Numbered from the stretch's first letter, positions 1 to 13,230 are shown. The stretch: DNA of 64,000 bases from Prostheceraeus crozeri (GCA_907163375.1 CAJQUW010014367.1:1-64000), one strand, 5' to 3'. Translations and numbers: made by a program. The notes: generated from the sequence alone by a model not told the origin.

Positions 1-2795
1 CCGCAAAAAAATTGATTTTGAAAAAATTGCAGTTACGGTGTTCTTTCTTGGTACGGCAGAAGTAGGAACGAAGTAAAAATGGTATTACTATTTTAATTTA
101 CTATTAAAAAATCCTTGAAAGTAATTGATTTTTCGATTAATTATGTCAGAACTTCGCTTTCAGCAATTTAACAACTTCAAGTTACATGTCGTGCTATCAT
201 ATGCTTGAAATTGGATAATTCATTGAAGTGAACACTGTTTCATATGTAGAATTAACTTGTCTCTAAAATGAACGCCTATTTGTATTCTAATTATTAATAT
301 TAAAGTTGCATTTTTTCATTTAACATACGTAGGAAAATGCATACTTCTTGACAAGAAAAATGCATTTCTATGTTCAACAGATGACAATCAGCGGAAATGA
401 ACATTGTTTTCGTAATAAAGGAACAAAATTACATCAGACCATGACAATTTGAAATATTGATCTTGATTTTTTTCCCTTGATACCGAGTTGACCAGGATTC
501 TCATGAACAGCAACCTACTGAATCATCGCTCACAACGACTTTGATGAAGCTCGCAGATTAAACAACGACTGCATCTGTTCCAAGGACTGTCAAAGACTTG
601 GTCAGCTTTGTCAAAGTGGTCTGTTTTTATGATCAGCTCTGTATTACCTTTATTAAAGAGAAAAGATTGTGCTTTAACTGCTTCAAAGCATCAGATCGGT
701 GGCACTTCACCTCAACGCTATTCCATTTCCAGATAGTTATCCAATATGCATGCATTTTGTATTCAGATAGGAAATATACCATCATTTGCTATTTCGTCTC
801 GAAGTTTCGTAGCGATTAATGAGCCTTTGCAAGTTATTGAAAATTCAAAACCTGGTGATAGGGAAAATGAGGTGCCTGCTTCGGTGCCAGCTTGTGATAC
901 TGTGTAATAATTTAATCCATTCACGTTTTAAGTGCTAAGTTTGCTCATTATGAAAATAGATGAATCTGATCATTTGTAAAGATAATATATACAGAAAGAA
1001 AATGATGATTTGCAACTCATTTAATGAGACAGATTGGATTATCATCGAATCAAACAGATATCAGAATGCAAAAGATATGCAAAAGACTTCGACGTACCTT
1101 CTGGCTTAGCAAAATTATCATTAGTAAAATGCATTGTTCGATATTATGAACGTAATTTGATGTTCGTCTTCCCACAATCTTCTATTTTCAATGGTCATTT
1201 TAAGGACAATCTATTTACTGAATCAAGTGCTGTAAAGTACGAAGAAGCATCGTACCACTTAATAAAACACAAAATGCAATAGAAACACCATGAAATCTCA
1301 TATGCGTATTCGAGACGAACCTAATTAAAATGAAATATTGCTTTACTCTGGATTATACCACGAAGGGTCACGCACAAAGGTCGGGTAAATGACGATTCTT
1401 CGCCGCTGATTTGAAATTGACACTGGGATCGCAATTTTCCGTATTTTCTTGGGTGAATTGCGATCCCTGAATTGACACATTTTTGTTGTTTCCTACTGTA
1501 TATCTGGCTTGGAGGGCATTCATTGATTACTTTCCTTTGTGTAGGCAGGGATATGAAATATTTGGCTGGGAGAGTAAAGATTAATTTCAACATCACCAAT
1601 TTATTTATTTTGATTCAAAATTTTGGCAATCAATTAATAGACAACATAACACCGTCAGAATGAGATGTCTGATTATTCAAGGATCATTCATTGCTAAATT
1701 GCAAAATCTAGATTTAAAAGTTTAAGGTTAACTCATGTACTGCACGATGAAAATCAATCTCATCCTAAGTGTATACTTAGCGGTATATCCGTACCAGCGT
1801 ACCCCTTTTATACCGATATTGCACAATCCCTCATAGATAATAATGCGACAATAAATGGAGACAAACTGTGCTATAGATGCTTCATCAAATGGGGTTGCAA
1901 GCCTATTCAGGAGTTGTTTAAAATTCGTTTTAAAAGAACTCGCCTCTTGCTTCTGGAATTTCGTATTAAAGGAGAAAGATGCCAAATCCATCATTGCCTA
2001 TGTACGAATAGATAACTGAGCACCACAGAATAAAAATGTCGTTCTGCACATTATTGCGCACTTTTGACCATGAAGAATTTGTCTGTGAATCCATCCAACC
2101 AAAGTTTTTTTGTTGCGGGATGTGCATTTGCATCTGCAGACGCCGACCGTGCCGCTATGGAAAAATCACTCAAGAAAAAGAAGGTCATATATGATCTCGA
2201 TGACTTTTGAAAATGGATCGCCGAAACTGGGAACTCTTTAGAGCGTCTATCTTTCAGTGACTTTCGTAGTTGGACTGATGATGTTTCCCGACATCAACTG
2301 CAAATACTAGGAGATCGAAGATATTTCTGTCTTCAAGGTGGTGAGAGGCTCATCAGATTTCCACTTCAAAAGAAATTTTAATGATGCAACATTTCAAAAA
2401 TTCAAGCTATTGATGAATTCATTCGATGAAACTCTCCCATCGATCAGAGCAAAGCAAAGAGAAATCTCAAAGGTAAAGAAATCAAGCTGAATTCCTCGTT
2501 ACTCTATCGTTGATTCCAAGTGATCGATGTGGATATTAGTTGAACTTAGTTAAACCGGAAAGATGTGATAGTTGTGATCTGTTGCAAAGTAGAGACAAAG
2601 TACAATGTTGTGTACATTAAGAACTGGTATTTTTTGGCAATCATGTACATGTACAGATTGTACAAGTACATGAGTGGCATAATTACTATACATGTATATG
2701 AATTTCATTTTCGTTAAGCTTCAACTTTCTTTTGAAAGCTACACATTTTGTATAGGTTGTTTTTCATTTATGGAATTTTCGCATAATTTTGCATA
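1..2795. other. Gene-poor AT-rich stretch
   Basis: No coding region can be supported here; open frames are short and look random. A short stretch near 30-55 resembles the start of the BEL/Pao fragment at about 4445 (both contain cagttacggtgttct), so the window may begin inside or beside a related retroelement scrap. No repeats with clear ends were recognised. Confidence 0.4.
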
Positions 2796-2837
2796 TTGCG
2801 TGGTCTGAATTTTTATTCTTTGTCTGTAGCTAAATCA

Positions 2838-2998
2838 AGTACTTCTTTTACAGGTACGTTTATGAATTGTACCTTTGTGAATCTTACAGGTACGTTGTTC
2901 AAAAAATTGAGGCTGAGAAGGACAAATCTGACTCAAACAACTTTTTTGTGTGGTTTTGACATCGAGTTATTATTCACAAACGTACCTGTAAAAGAAGT
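2838..2998. repeat. Short inverted repeat forming a possible hairpin
   Basis: About 20 bases near 2838-2858 (acttcttttacaggtacg and on) recur as reverse complement near 2978-2998. The arms are essentially perfect and about 120 bases apart. The right arm lies over the Penelope-like reverse transcriptase motif, so the left arm looks like an inverted copy of part of that motif. Confidence 0.6.
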
Positions 2999-3005
2999 AA
3001 TTTTA
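2915..3005 (+). pseudogene. Penelope-like reverse transcriptase scrap
   Basis: A frame here encodes GFDIELLFTNVPVKEVI. It resembles the reverse transcriptase motif A region of Penelope-like elements and related retroelements, where a catalytic Asp is followed by SLFTNVP. The Asp is present. Only about 30 residues are recognisable and nothing upstream or downstream continues the domain, so this is a dead fragment. Penelope versus another RT family cannot be settled from so short a piece. Confidence 0.45.
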
Positions 3006-3550
3006 TTCTTTGTATTTCGGAGTCGCACCGTCAACTATGTACATGTAACGGTACATCATTTTGATTAAACACAATAACATGCAATATCTACAGTTTTGAT
3101 AAGCTAAATTGCTGGGTCTATGGAAAACAATATTTCCATTTAAACATGGTCTGCAAGTTACTTTACTTGTCTAGCTAAATGACAGTTTTGGACTTTTTAG
3201 TCTTACGTATGAGTTGTCTTATGTTTTGCAAAGTTTTACTACATGTGTATAAATGCATCTATAAACAACACTATCAATTTTAGAGGGCTTGCTTACTTCG
3301 CTTAAGCATCTGCAGGTCTGAATAGAACAAGTAATTAGTCACATACAAATCTACTTACTATTCTTAGAATTATACGGTGCTTTAGCGTGGTAATTTGCTT
3401 CTATAATGATGAATTTCACCAACAGAAAACACTGCATCGCATTTCATTTGTCAAATAGTATATATGTGTATATAAATTTTGATAAGTAAGGTAAATATGT
3501 TCCTCTGCTATAATCAAGTACAGTAACTTTTCACATATCCAATTCATCAG

Positions 3551-4389
3551 ACATAGAGTAGGGATATGTAGGTAGAGTGTCGACTCAAAAAAGCATCTGT
3601 ATACAGTGAAAATTTTCATATCAAAAGATTCAGTTTTCTGCGGAGATTGCGCTCCCGTGGTCCAAAACAATATTTGAGCATTTTTGAAAAATGTCAAAAT
3701 TTTGTCAATTTAAATACTACCGAGATGACCCCCCGTTGTAAGTAGTATGAAACAAGTTGGATATCAAAAGGAATGAATATTTGCTAATAAGCATCCTAAC
3801 AAAGCGGAAATTAAGCTTATCATCAAGTGAATTTCATCAAGTGTATTATAATGAAAATCTTCATGAAAAAGTCACGATATTATTCGTGCTTTCTTGGCTG
3901 AAAGTTCAAGTTTTCAATTCAATTTTCCTCGGCATGATTTTGTAATTCACTAAATTCATATTTCATTTCTTGAATCTGAATAGTGATGTGGAACCATTTG
4001 CATCTTTCAAATCTAATTGAAATCATTGTCTTTGATTATGTGATTTTGCTCTGCCAGTGGCAGGTTACCTGTGATATGATCACGCTTGATAAAATTCTCT
4101 TGAGATTGAGGAAGAAAGTAGTAGGAACCCATCGAATTGCTAACTTAACAAGCATTAAATCTCCAAGGCTGTCATGAGAATCTGTGAAATGCTATCATGA
4201 TGCATTACAATCATGATCACTCAATTCCGTTGTAATTTCTTCAAAACTGCAAAAATTTGCATATCTCACATTTGGTGACAATACCGCCTGTATCTCCCTC
4301 GAGTTCATTTAATAAAATCGAAAGTGTAAACACATTGGGGATTTAATAAATGCGGAGTTACCACTCTACCTGATATACTTACTCTATGT
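3551..4389 (-). mobile_element. MITE family 'AGGTAGAGTG', full-length copy (inverted)
   Basis: This ~840-bp non-coding element has imperfect terminal inverted repeats of about 25 bases (acatagagtagggatatgt at one end, its inverted counterpart ending tactctatgt at the other), followed inside by aggtagagtg. The same sequence recurs at 6147, 8901, 40311 and 49270 in plus orientation, with a decayed partial copy near 5510. No transposase frame is present, so it is non-autonomous. The superfamily is uncertain because no clean target duplication can be assigned. Confidence 0.7.
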
Positions 4390-4443
4390 GATCAAATTTT
4401 ACAGACATAAACGCGTTTCCCTCTCTCCTGTAAAATTTCCAAA

Positions 4444-4782
4444 TTGTCAGTTACGGTGTTCTTGCTTGGTATAACAAGGCACAGTATAAGGCGTTTTCCA
4501 TCTTCCATTATAACTGACGAGTGTAAAGAAAAGTGGACTCCGTGGACAAATGAATTTTCATTATTAGAAGGCTACTGTATTAAAGGACCCTGCAAGCCGA
4601 GTCAGTTTATCTATGGTAATTGTCAATTGCATATTTTCGGTGGTGCCAGTGAATTAGGCTGCCGTGCCGTTGCGTATGTGCGTTTTGAAGTTGATGGAAG
4701 AGCATATTACACTCTTCTCTTTGCAAAGTCCCGACTGGCTCCAATCAAAAAAATGCAATTAAATGATTGGTTTGTCTTGTAA
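4444..4782 (+). pseudogene. BEL/Pao retrotransposon pol fragment
   Basis: The 112-residue frame contains QLHIFGGASELGCRAVAYVR followed by LLFAKSRLAPIKKMQL. These match the Pao-type region after the reverse transcriptase (Peptidase_A17/RNase H), where the consensus is HxFsDASe, aygavaY and sKsrvAPlk. The normally acidic residue in DASE is Gly here, which suggests inactivity. A tryptophan-containing segment before it (EKWTPWTNEF) also fits the family. There is no protease, integrase or LTR nearby. This is an isolated, truncated fragment, and its stop codon follows the motif directly. Confidence 0.7.
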
Positions 4783-5509
4783 ATGTGCATGTACTTAATT
4801 GACTTATTTACTTGCAATGCGGTCACCACTCAGCATCGCCGGAAAACATCCCATCTTCAATAATTTATTTAGATATGAAGCTGATTTTTGATAGGACTCC
4901 GACTCCTCCGGGTGGCAGGTATATAAAGCCTAGTGTTTAAAAAAAACAGGTATTATAGATTATTATAGGCTTACCTGAACCTATTTTTGGTGATCATTGC
5001 TGCATCAATTATCCATCATTTTCGATGAAAGTTTATCAAATGTCCCTTTAAGTTGGATACATGCGACTCGGCTCCTCCCATCTTGTTGATGTCTGCTTCA
5101 CACGGTCTTTCTCCAGTCTATACCAGGCAGGAAAATCTTCCATCCTCCTTCAAAAAATGTGAGTACACATTCGATTTTAATATGCGCTTTGGAGGAGCCA
5201 TCACATACGATTAACGTGAGGGTAAGAGGCAATGTTCTCAAACAAACTAGTAATTTTAGTAACTAGTAGTATTTCATTTTTGTCTCTCATGTGACCTTTG
5301 GTGCGTAGGTGCGATCGAGACTAGGAAGGCTTGTCTTCTCTACTAAATCACCGAGTGAAACGACAATCCTTTTTCAATATCACGGTTCATTCCCTCAAAT
5401 ATTACAAGCTTTGCATGCACTGCTGTCTCTGTACTTTTTTTGACGGAGAAAGTTGACTGACAGCTATGTACGAGGACAGATAATTTGTTTGTATTAAATT
5501 TTTCATGAA
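4783..5509. other. Intergenic stretch
   Basis: No gene is seen. Near 4893-4915 there is a short stretch (gataggactccgactcc) shared with the hAT-like miniature elements at 13.6, 32.2 and 34.8 kb, probably a worn remnant. The rest is unassigned. Confidence 0.4.
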
Positions 5510-5990
5510 CTGCATTATAATGCAAGAACCCTTCAAGGAAAAGTTGAGATGTCATACTTTTAATTCAATTTTCAACGGCATGATTTTATGATTCACAATT
5601 GGACCCATTTACATCTTTTGAAGTTAATATTGATCAGTTTCTATTATTATGATGCTTTGTTCTTTCAATGGCAGGCAGTTTGTGATATGATCACGCTTTA
5701 GAAAATAATCTGATTATAACAAAGCTGAGCTTTTAGTACTGCTAATTTAACCCATCGAATTGCTAATTTAACAGATTATATTACCGCTCCGAGTTTTATC
5801 ATGACTTAGAGGATTCGTGGAATATTCTGTATTGCTGTATTGCGATCATAATCAGTCAGAGTCGTGCACATTTCTGCAAAAGTGTAAAAATTTGCATATC
5901 TCACATGTGATACTGGGTCTCGACTCATGCTCAGTGAATGAAATCGAAACTGTATGCACACTGGGGATTTAATAAATGCAACTCCATTGA
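5510..5990 (-). mobile_element. MITE family 'AGGTAGAGTG', decayed partial copy
   Basis: The stretch aligns by eye, with many differences, to the inner and one outer part of the copy at 3551-4389 in the same orientation (for example ggcatgattttatgattcac and cactggggatttaataaatg). The other end and the terminal aggtagagtg are missing. It is an older insertion of the same family. Confidence 0.55.
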
Positions 5991-6146
5991 AACACCTAGG
6001 CCGAGGAACTTGAACGATGGATGTTCGTTCAAGCGTTTAGCGGAAGATTCGCACTGATATACAACCAAGGCGAACGATTGAACGGCATTTTTTTCATTCT
6101 TCTGATGAACGAATTATCGAACGGTATGTCTGAGAAGACGATGAAC

Positions 6147-6973
6147 CATAGAGTAAATATATTAGGTAGAGTGGTAACTCCGCATTTATTAAATCCCCAA
6201 TGTGTTTACACTTTCGATTTTATTACATGAACTCAAGGGAGATACAGGCGGTATTGTCACCAAATGTGAAATTTGCAAATTCTTGCAGTTTTGAAGAAAT
6301 TACAACGGAATTGAGTGATCATGATTGTAATGCATCATGATAGCATTTCACAGATTCTCATGACAGCCTTGGAGATTAAATGTTTGTTAAGTTAGCAACT
6401 CAATGACCTGCTATTGTATTCAAGAGTATTTTCTTAAGCGTGATCATATCACAGGTAACCTGCCACTGGCAGAGCAAAATGACATAATCAAGGACAATGA
6501 TTTCATTTAACTTTGAAAGATGTAAATGGTTCCACATCACTATTCAGATTCAAGAAATGAAACATGAATTTAGTGAATCATGAAATCATGCCGGTGAAAA
6601 TTGAATTAAAAACTTGAAATTTCAGCCAAGAAAGCACGAATAATATTGCGACTTTTTCATGAAGAATTTCATTATAATACGGATCGTAAAATTCCCTTGA
6701 TAATCAGCTTAATCTCCGCTTAGTTATGATGCTTATTAGCAAATATTCATCTTATATCAAAAATTTCCATCTGATATCCAACTTGTTTCATTCTACTTTT
6801 TTTACGGGAGTCATCTCGGTAGTATATAAATTTGCAAAATTTTGACTTCTTAAAAATTGCTCAAATAATTTTTTGGACCGGGAACGTAATCTTCGCAAAA
6901 AACTGAATCTTTTGATATAAAAATTTTCACCGTATACACATACTTTTTTGAGTCGATACTCTACCTATATATC
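6147..6973 (+). mobile_element. MITE family 'AGGTAGAGTG', copy
   Basis: It begins catagagtaaatatattagg, continues tagagtggtaactccgc, and ends at actctacctatatatcc. It is closely similar over its whole length to the copies at 8901 and 40311. Its right end abuts the hAT-like element starting at 6974. No coding frame. Confidence 0.7.
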
Positions 6974-7080
6974 CAGGGTTGCCGTGCGGATTGATATTTG
7001 AATCCCCACCCCACCCAATACCCACAGAAAAGCCTGTGGCTATCTCTACAGAATCCTCACACCCCACAGGATGAGCCCTG
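6974..7080. mobile_element. Short hAT-like MITE (CAGGG...CCCTG)
   Basis: A 107-bp block starts cagggttgccgtg and ends gagccctg, rich in ccccac motifs. A related block, inverted, lies at about 23280-23407 and ends cacggcaaccctg. CAGGG-type ends are typical of hAT elements. I could not find a convincing 8-bp target duplication. Confidence 0.45.
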
Positions 7081-8900
7081 ATTAATATATTGCTCTTGTT
7101 CGTATAGAATGATTGATGTCCAATATCTCCATCTCAGTGGAACTTCTGCACAGCATTCAGCGATCCGAAGGCCGTATTTGACTCCAGAGATTCGGAATGG
7201 AAGTCCTTGAAGAAAGTCACCGACTGCGTGTTGTAACTTTTATGACTTTTCTTTGCTATCTTCGGTATAGGCCTATTGCTCTTTAAAATTGTAGTAGCCT
7301 ATTTTCTATCATTATTGAGCCTTGATTCTGACTTGCCACCTACAAATTATTGTATCGAAAATTTAACTAAATGCTCATTCAAGTAAGGAATAGAGCCCAC
7401 TATGCAAACGTATTTGACTTACAAATTTACATTCGCCTGAATCATTTGGCTGCATTAGCAGATAGGTGTTCTTTATCTACAACAACTGCATGTAGACTAA
7501 AGGAAACATGGCCTTATCAAAATTTTGAGATAGTTAAAATAGTACGAGTATGTACTTAGTTCTGCACAACACTCGAGCATTGCATAATACGCTATTTATA
7601 TATTCCGCTATTTTGAAATTTCGATGTTTTGAGATTCGCTGTTATAACACTAATGCAACCGGTCTGCATCAAGGAAAATCAAACCTCAGCTTACATCGCA
7701 TCATGTATACGTGTTATGCGAAGCATTCTCAGGAAATATGCACACAGTCATTTCAAAAAGACTATGCTTAAATTCCTCACTGTGGACAATGGTGATTAAG
7801 TGCAGTAAGTTTCACAAAGGTAAGCATGAATTCTTATCAATATATCTATCGAAATTTTAACTGTTAGTTTAAGTCCTGAAGGACCTTACTGTACACACAA
7901 AATTTTCAGTCAGCTGCTTTTCGTGAAGACTCGATTTTTACTGCAAATAATTTTAAATGCATGAATTTGACTGTTTTGGTAGATTATGCACGAGTTTCAC
8001 GCCTTCCATTTGTGAGAATATAATCCTGGACTGTCTTGTAAGTTGGTATTTGGGGTTCCTAATGTGAGGATTTTTCATTCGTTTGGTTGCTTATAGTGGT
8101 GCTATTTTCAAATAATAGGGAGTCCATCAACATACAAAGACAGGGTTGAACATAAATAAAGAATATTCATATGTTGCTACACTGCCAGTATGTTTCTGCC
8201 TACTTCAAAATGGTCACTCTGTCACAAAATGTCACCTGTCAAAAATTCTTATGTAGGATTTCACTATATGTTTGCGATCTAGCAATGTGTGTTATAGCCA
8301 TCGTTTATTGCTCAGTGTATCATGCCATGTTCATAAATGCATGTGTGAATATTCCCGCTTAATATTCGTTAATTGAATAAATGTAGCAATCATTGATAAT
8401 TCCATCTCCATCGAGTTAAAGGCGAGTTTGGCCTTTATGCATCTCAAGTCTAGAATTGTATCGTAGTAGAAATCGACTGTATACACGTGGTGAAAGAAAA
8501 AGCTTTGAGTCAATCTAATCTACTATTATAGATATAGACTTCGATGAAAATCATCCTGATATTCTCGACCACTCATGTCATCGAATTATTGCACAATAAC
8601 TTGGAGGTATATTGACCCATTTGTGTATGGTGATGAAATGCAGCACAATGAACCATTTATTGAGGTACACATAAGTGTACAGTTAAGGATGCCTATCAGA
8701 TGAAAATGAAAGTTCTGACAAGTCGTGGACAAGTGAAAAATCTGAGCTTTCATTATAACTATGACTGCAATGCGAGTAGATGGCTTGGAGTTGAATGATT
8801 TGGTGTGAGAAATCTTTATCACATTGTTCATGTATCCGACGAAAATCATTCAACATTTTCATGTGTCTTGCTTTGTGGGTTGGACCCAACATGTCTTTCA
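7081..8900. other. Intergenic stretch
   Basis: Only short open frames occur on both strands, without recognisable domains or splice-bounded coding signal. Nothing can be assigned. Confidence 0.4.
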
Positions 8901-9714
8901 TACAGTAAGTATGTTAGGTAGAGTGGTAACTCATCATTTATTAAATCCCCAATGTGTATACAGTTTCGATTTTATTAAATGAACTCAAGGGAGATACAGG
9001 TGGTATTGTCACCAAATGTGAAATATGCAAATTTTTGCAGTTTTGCAGAAATTACAACGGAATTGAGTGATCATGATTGCAATGCAGGAGGAATGATGGT
9101 ATTTCACAGATTCTCATGACAGCCTTGGAGAGGTAATGTTTGTTAAGTTAGCAACTCAATGACCTGCTATTGTATTCAAGAGTATTTTCTTAAAAGTGAT
9201 CATATCACATATAATCTGCCACTGGCAGAGCAAAATGACATAATCAAGGACAATGATTTCATTTAACTTTGAAAGATGTAAATGGTTCCACATCACTATT
9301 CAGATTCAAGAAATGAAACATGAATTTAGTGAATCATGAAATCATGCCGGTGAAAATTGAATTAAAAACTTGAAATTTCAGCCAAGAAAGCACGAATAAT
9401 ATCGCGACTTTTTCATGAAGACTTCCATTATAATACGGATCGTGAAATTCCCTTGCAAACTAGCTTGATTTCTGCTTAGTTATGATGCTTATTGAAAAGT
9501 ATTTTATTCCTTTTGATATCCAATTTGTTTCATACTACTTATATAGGAGAGTCATCTCGGTAGTATATAAATTTGCGAATGTTGACATTTTTCAAAAATG
9601 CTCAAATAATTTTTTGGACCACGGGAACGTAATCTCCGCAAAAAACTGAATCTTTTGATGTAAAAATTTTCACTGTATACAGATACTTTTTTGAGTCGAC
9701 ACTCTACTCTATGG
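8901..9714 (+). mobile_element. MITE family 'AGGTAGAGTG', copy
   Basis: This copy runs from tacagtaagtatgttagg to cactctactctatggg. It is very close to the copy at 6147-6973, including the long shared block beginning gaaattacaacggaattgag. A small deletion affects the right terminal region. Non-coding. Confidence 0.7.
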
Positions 9715-10175
9715 GTCTTCCATATCGTAATTAGTTTAGAATCTATGTTGATAATGATGAATAGCATTTATCACGCAAGTTTAACTATACCGCAAATAAT
9801 TTTATCTGAGCTATTTATACTATTGGAGCTAATATTTGTAAGTCTCCATTCGCCTATGCAGTAAAAGAGACTTGCAGAATTCTTCCACTTCAGACGTCCT
9901 TGACACACCTGGAACTATCCTTATAAGTCATTCAAAATTATTGAACGTGTGTTATTAATGTGAAAATGATCACCATTGATATTTTATGCATTTTAAGTGG
10001 TGAAATGGGTATAGTGATGCAAATGGAAAATTTTGAAATTTTTTTCGGTGATTGACGATTTTGCTCTTGTTATGGAGACTTGTTATAGTCGTTTGAAAAG
10101 ACTATGTAATATTCAAAGACCGAAAACTTCTGTATCATCCCTGCATGTTACCTTTTGGAACCAACTGCACCCATT

Positions 10176-10370
10176 CCATGTCTATTTCAGATCATCCCAA
10201 ATGGATTTCAGATTTCTCTAATTGAATTTCAGATATCTGTCAGAAACCCAACTTGGAAAAGATCTTAAATTCAACTGAAGATCTCCAATTCATCTGAATT
10301 ATATCTGAAATTCATTTGGGCAGATCTGAAATCGATTTGGAACTATCTGAACCATCTGAACTAGAAATGG
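10176..10370. mobile_element. Miniature element built of ATTTCAGAT motifs
   Basis: About 195 bp bounded by ccatgtctatttcagat on the left and its approximate reverse complement on the right (ctagaaatgg end). The interior repeats degenerate tttcagat/atctgaaa words in both orientations. It looks like a small foldback or tandem-repeat-bearing MITE. The family is unknown. Confidence 0.4.
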
Positions 10371-10377
10371 AGGATGT

Positions 10378-10830
10378 GCCCACTGGTAAGAGATTGGTGG
10401 GTCCCATATGGGACCCATATGGGCTAATGGGTTCTATGTGGGGAGCATTTTGTGATATCCAATGTCACAAATTTATCGCTTAATAGTGGGATTTCGATGT
10501 TAAAAAATGTTCAGTAAGCACTAATTTCTTATGGATTTTATTTATAATTTATCCTAATTTACAAAAAATGTGAATACGATTTTGCCGGGCTACCCCACGA
10601 GTATCCCATGTATTGTCCATCTCGATTGCCACGTCAATTTTGTGATGAACTCTTGGACAATATTGATTTTCTGTCTTTGGATTGTTGTCAGCTGATGATT
10701 TATTCATACTTAAATTGAAAGCATACTTGTAAATAAACACATGTAGTATTAATCTGGGCGAATCTGGGCAGCATATGGACTACACCATATGGGTATATCC
10801 AAGTATGACCCATTTATTGCCCACATCCAA
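10378..10830 (+). mobile_element. CCATATGGG-repeat miniature element
   Basis: It starts cccactggtaag and carries clusters of the palindromic word ccatatggg at 10400-10430 and 10770-10800. A second, inverted copy lies at about 22237-22391 and also ends in accagtggg. The shared edge and repeated palindromic word define a family; the right boundary near 10830 is approximate. Confidence 0.45.
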
Positions 10831-12117
10831 GATGACAAAGTGACCACAAAATGTAAATTACATGTAGAAAAAATGTGAATGGAATAGAATTGGAGAAATG
10901 ATGAAGAATATAGAACTTAACTGAAGGGATTCAGAAAGGTTAAGAACGACATACTTCTATCATTCTATTAATATGTTAACGAAAACGGAATTGATGACAA
11001 TAAACCTCGCCTAAATCCTGCTGGTGATAGCATGATCCCTGCAAACACCCGGGAAAGGAGATATCTCAAATGCTTAAAACACTGACAAGAAGTTTCCACC
11101 TATATAGTTTACATATTTATTACAACATATCGATCGATTATCTGCTATTGGTAGAAAAATAAATCTCATCTTATACCTCTATGCCATTCCCACTGTTTAC
11201 TCTGCCATTGGTTATCCCTTTTCAATCATGTTAAAGGCGATTATTTATCAATTAAACATTATGCTAGATCAGTAGCTTATTACACCTTCACGCGGTTGAT
11301 CAATAAAAGAACATGAGAGTTATAATCGAGGAATTTATTTTCAGAAATATTTCCAACACCGTTCATTTACAAACAAATTAAAGAAAGACATTTCCAAATA
11401 ATTATTTATCACTTCGGAGTTTCAAATCGACATTAGGAGTTCTGTAAAATAAAGCGAAAAGAAAATATCACTTTTTTAACTGGCTTTTCAGTAGTTTTTA
11501 ATAAAAATTGCGCAAATTTAAACGCGCGCTGTTATTCTATAAAGCAAAACCATAGCAAAAGAAATTTCATGAATTTAAACGATTTCGTAGCAATGCTAGT
11601 TTGTGGCCATCAGCTGAATATTTATTAGATGTGGCGTATCTGGTCTCGCCCTTGAATGATAATTCGATTTCTTTGCTTAATAACACAATTAAAAATTAGT
11701 TGCTACATATATTGTTTGACAATAAAAACTGCCACAAAATATAATTATATCAACATAAAAAAAGACGATAAATTCTTTCTATATGTCTGTAGTTGGTTGT
11801 CATTACACACCTGAGTACACTGAGGAGTTAGCAGTGATATTTAGAAATTTCTGATGGTCTTGCTAATTTATTCATTACACGTGTGCTGTGCATGCGTCAT
11901 AGAAAAAATATATAAAATTATAGAATATATAAATTTATATAAATATATAAAAATATTACTAGAATCACTACACATTGCTATATATCAATACACCCTAGAG
12001 TAAAGAATACATGCACATGTATTGTACATGTACATGTGCATGTTAAAATGTTATTTGAATGTCATCAATCTTAAGTGCATTTGAAATTACCTATCGCCGT
12101 TTTCATCATATCTTCTT
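10831..12117. other. Very AT-rich intergenic stretch
   Basis: No gene is seen. There is a run of ATATAAA-type low complexity around 11900-11970 and an alternating tgtacatg palindrome-rich stretch near 12010-12040. Confidence 0.4.
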
Positions 12118-13107
12118 ATGTCTCGGCGAGCTGTTAACAAGCGAGCAAGGATACAATTACTCAACGATCTCTCTGTATTGTCTGCTGAAAGAGGTGAGTT
12201 TATTATAAGTATCATTTATTAAACGAGTAATTGTATAGTGGTGTTAAGTCATACATGACTTCTAAGCCATTGACTCTTGACAGTCATCTTGTGAAGTTTC
12301 CTCCCTTAGGAAGAGTAAAGGTCGAAACGTTTGGGTGTTCTGTTTTTGTATTTTATTCGTTGATTTTGTTACTTTGTTTTCGGTCATTAAGCTTATCGAA
12401 AAGGAAGTGTTCTTATCAGTATTACAATACACTGAAAAGTGATAAATTTGTGATTTGTCATACTTCAAAACATCAAATTAATCATTTAACATAAAAAATA
12501 ATGTAACTTTCATAGAAATCAGATATAATTATGATAATATATGGCTATTATAATAACATCTGATTTCTGTGGTAACGATATATTTCTCGGCATTTTGTTT
12601 TATGTCTCTGTTAAAGATTACATCGACATTGTCATGGAAACTACAATTCTTCAATATTCTAGTATGATCAGCTGTCAAGAACTTCTGAGTCTCGAAATGT
12701 TTTTATGAGAATCTGATAGTCAGAATGCTAACAGAAAGAAATATGCTAGTAAAAAATGGCCTTACCATATGGATATAGTTGTTTTAGAATATTTTGTGTT
12801 ATTGTATATAATTTTTGTATAAGTAGCATTGTGATTAATTTAATGAGTTTTAAAAAATGTATATATATAACTATTACATCTGTCAGCATTTTTTGAGCTA
12901 AAGAAGATATTCACGCAAATCGATAGCGGTAATAAGCGAGTCACTGCGAAATCAAAACCGTTCGGTTGCGTGCCGCAGCCTCTACATTACGATTATACAA
13001 TTTTGTATATTAAATACATGTAAAGGACATCAATGAAGGATTCTTCTGCTCTTGTTAATTATTTACTACCAAATTACAACCATCTTCAAGTAGCCTAATG
13101 ATTTCAT

Positions 13108-13230
13108 TATGTCCAACTTAAACATAAATTCTCCGTTTGGGTTACTGCCTCGATAGACAGGACAGCAGATAGGCTAATATCATGTATGTCCAACTTAAAC
13201 ATAAATTCTCCGTTTGGGTTCCAGTCTCTA
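13108..13230. repeat. Local duplication of a ~44-bp segment
   Basis: The segment beginning atgtccaacttaaacataaa at 13110 recurs at 13187, about 77 bases later, with near identity over ~44 bases. It lies in the intron of the transposase pseudogene. Confidence 0.65.
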
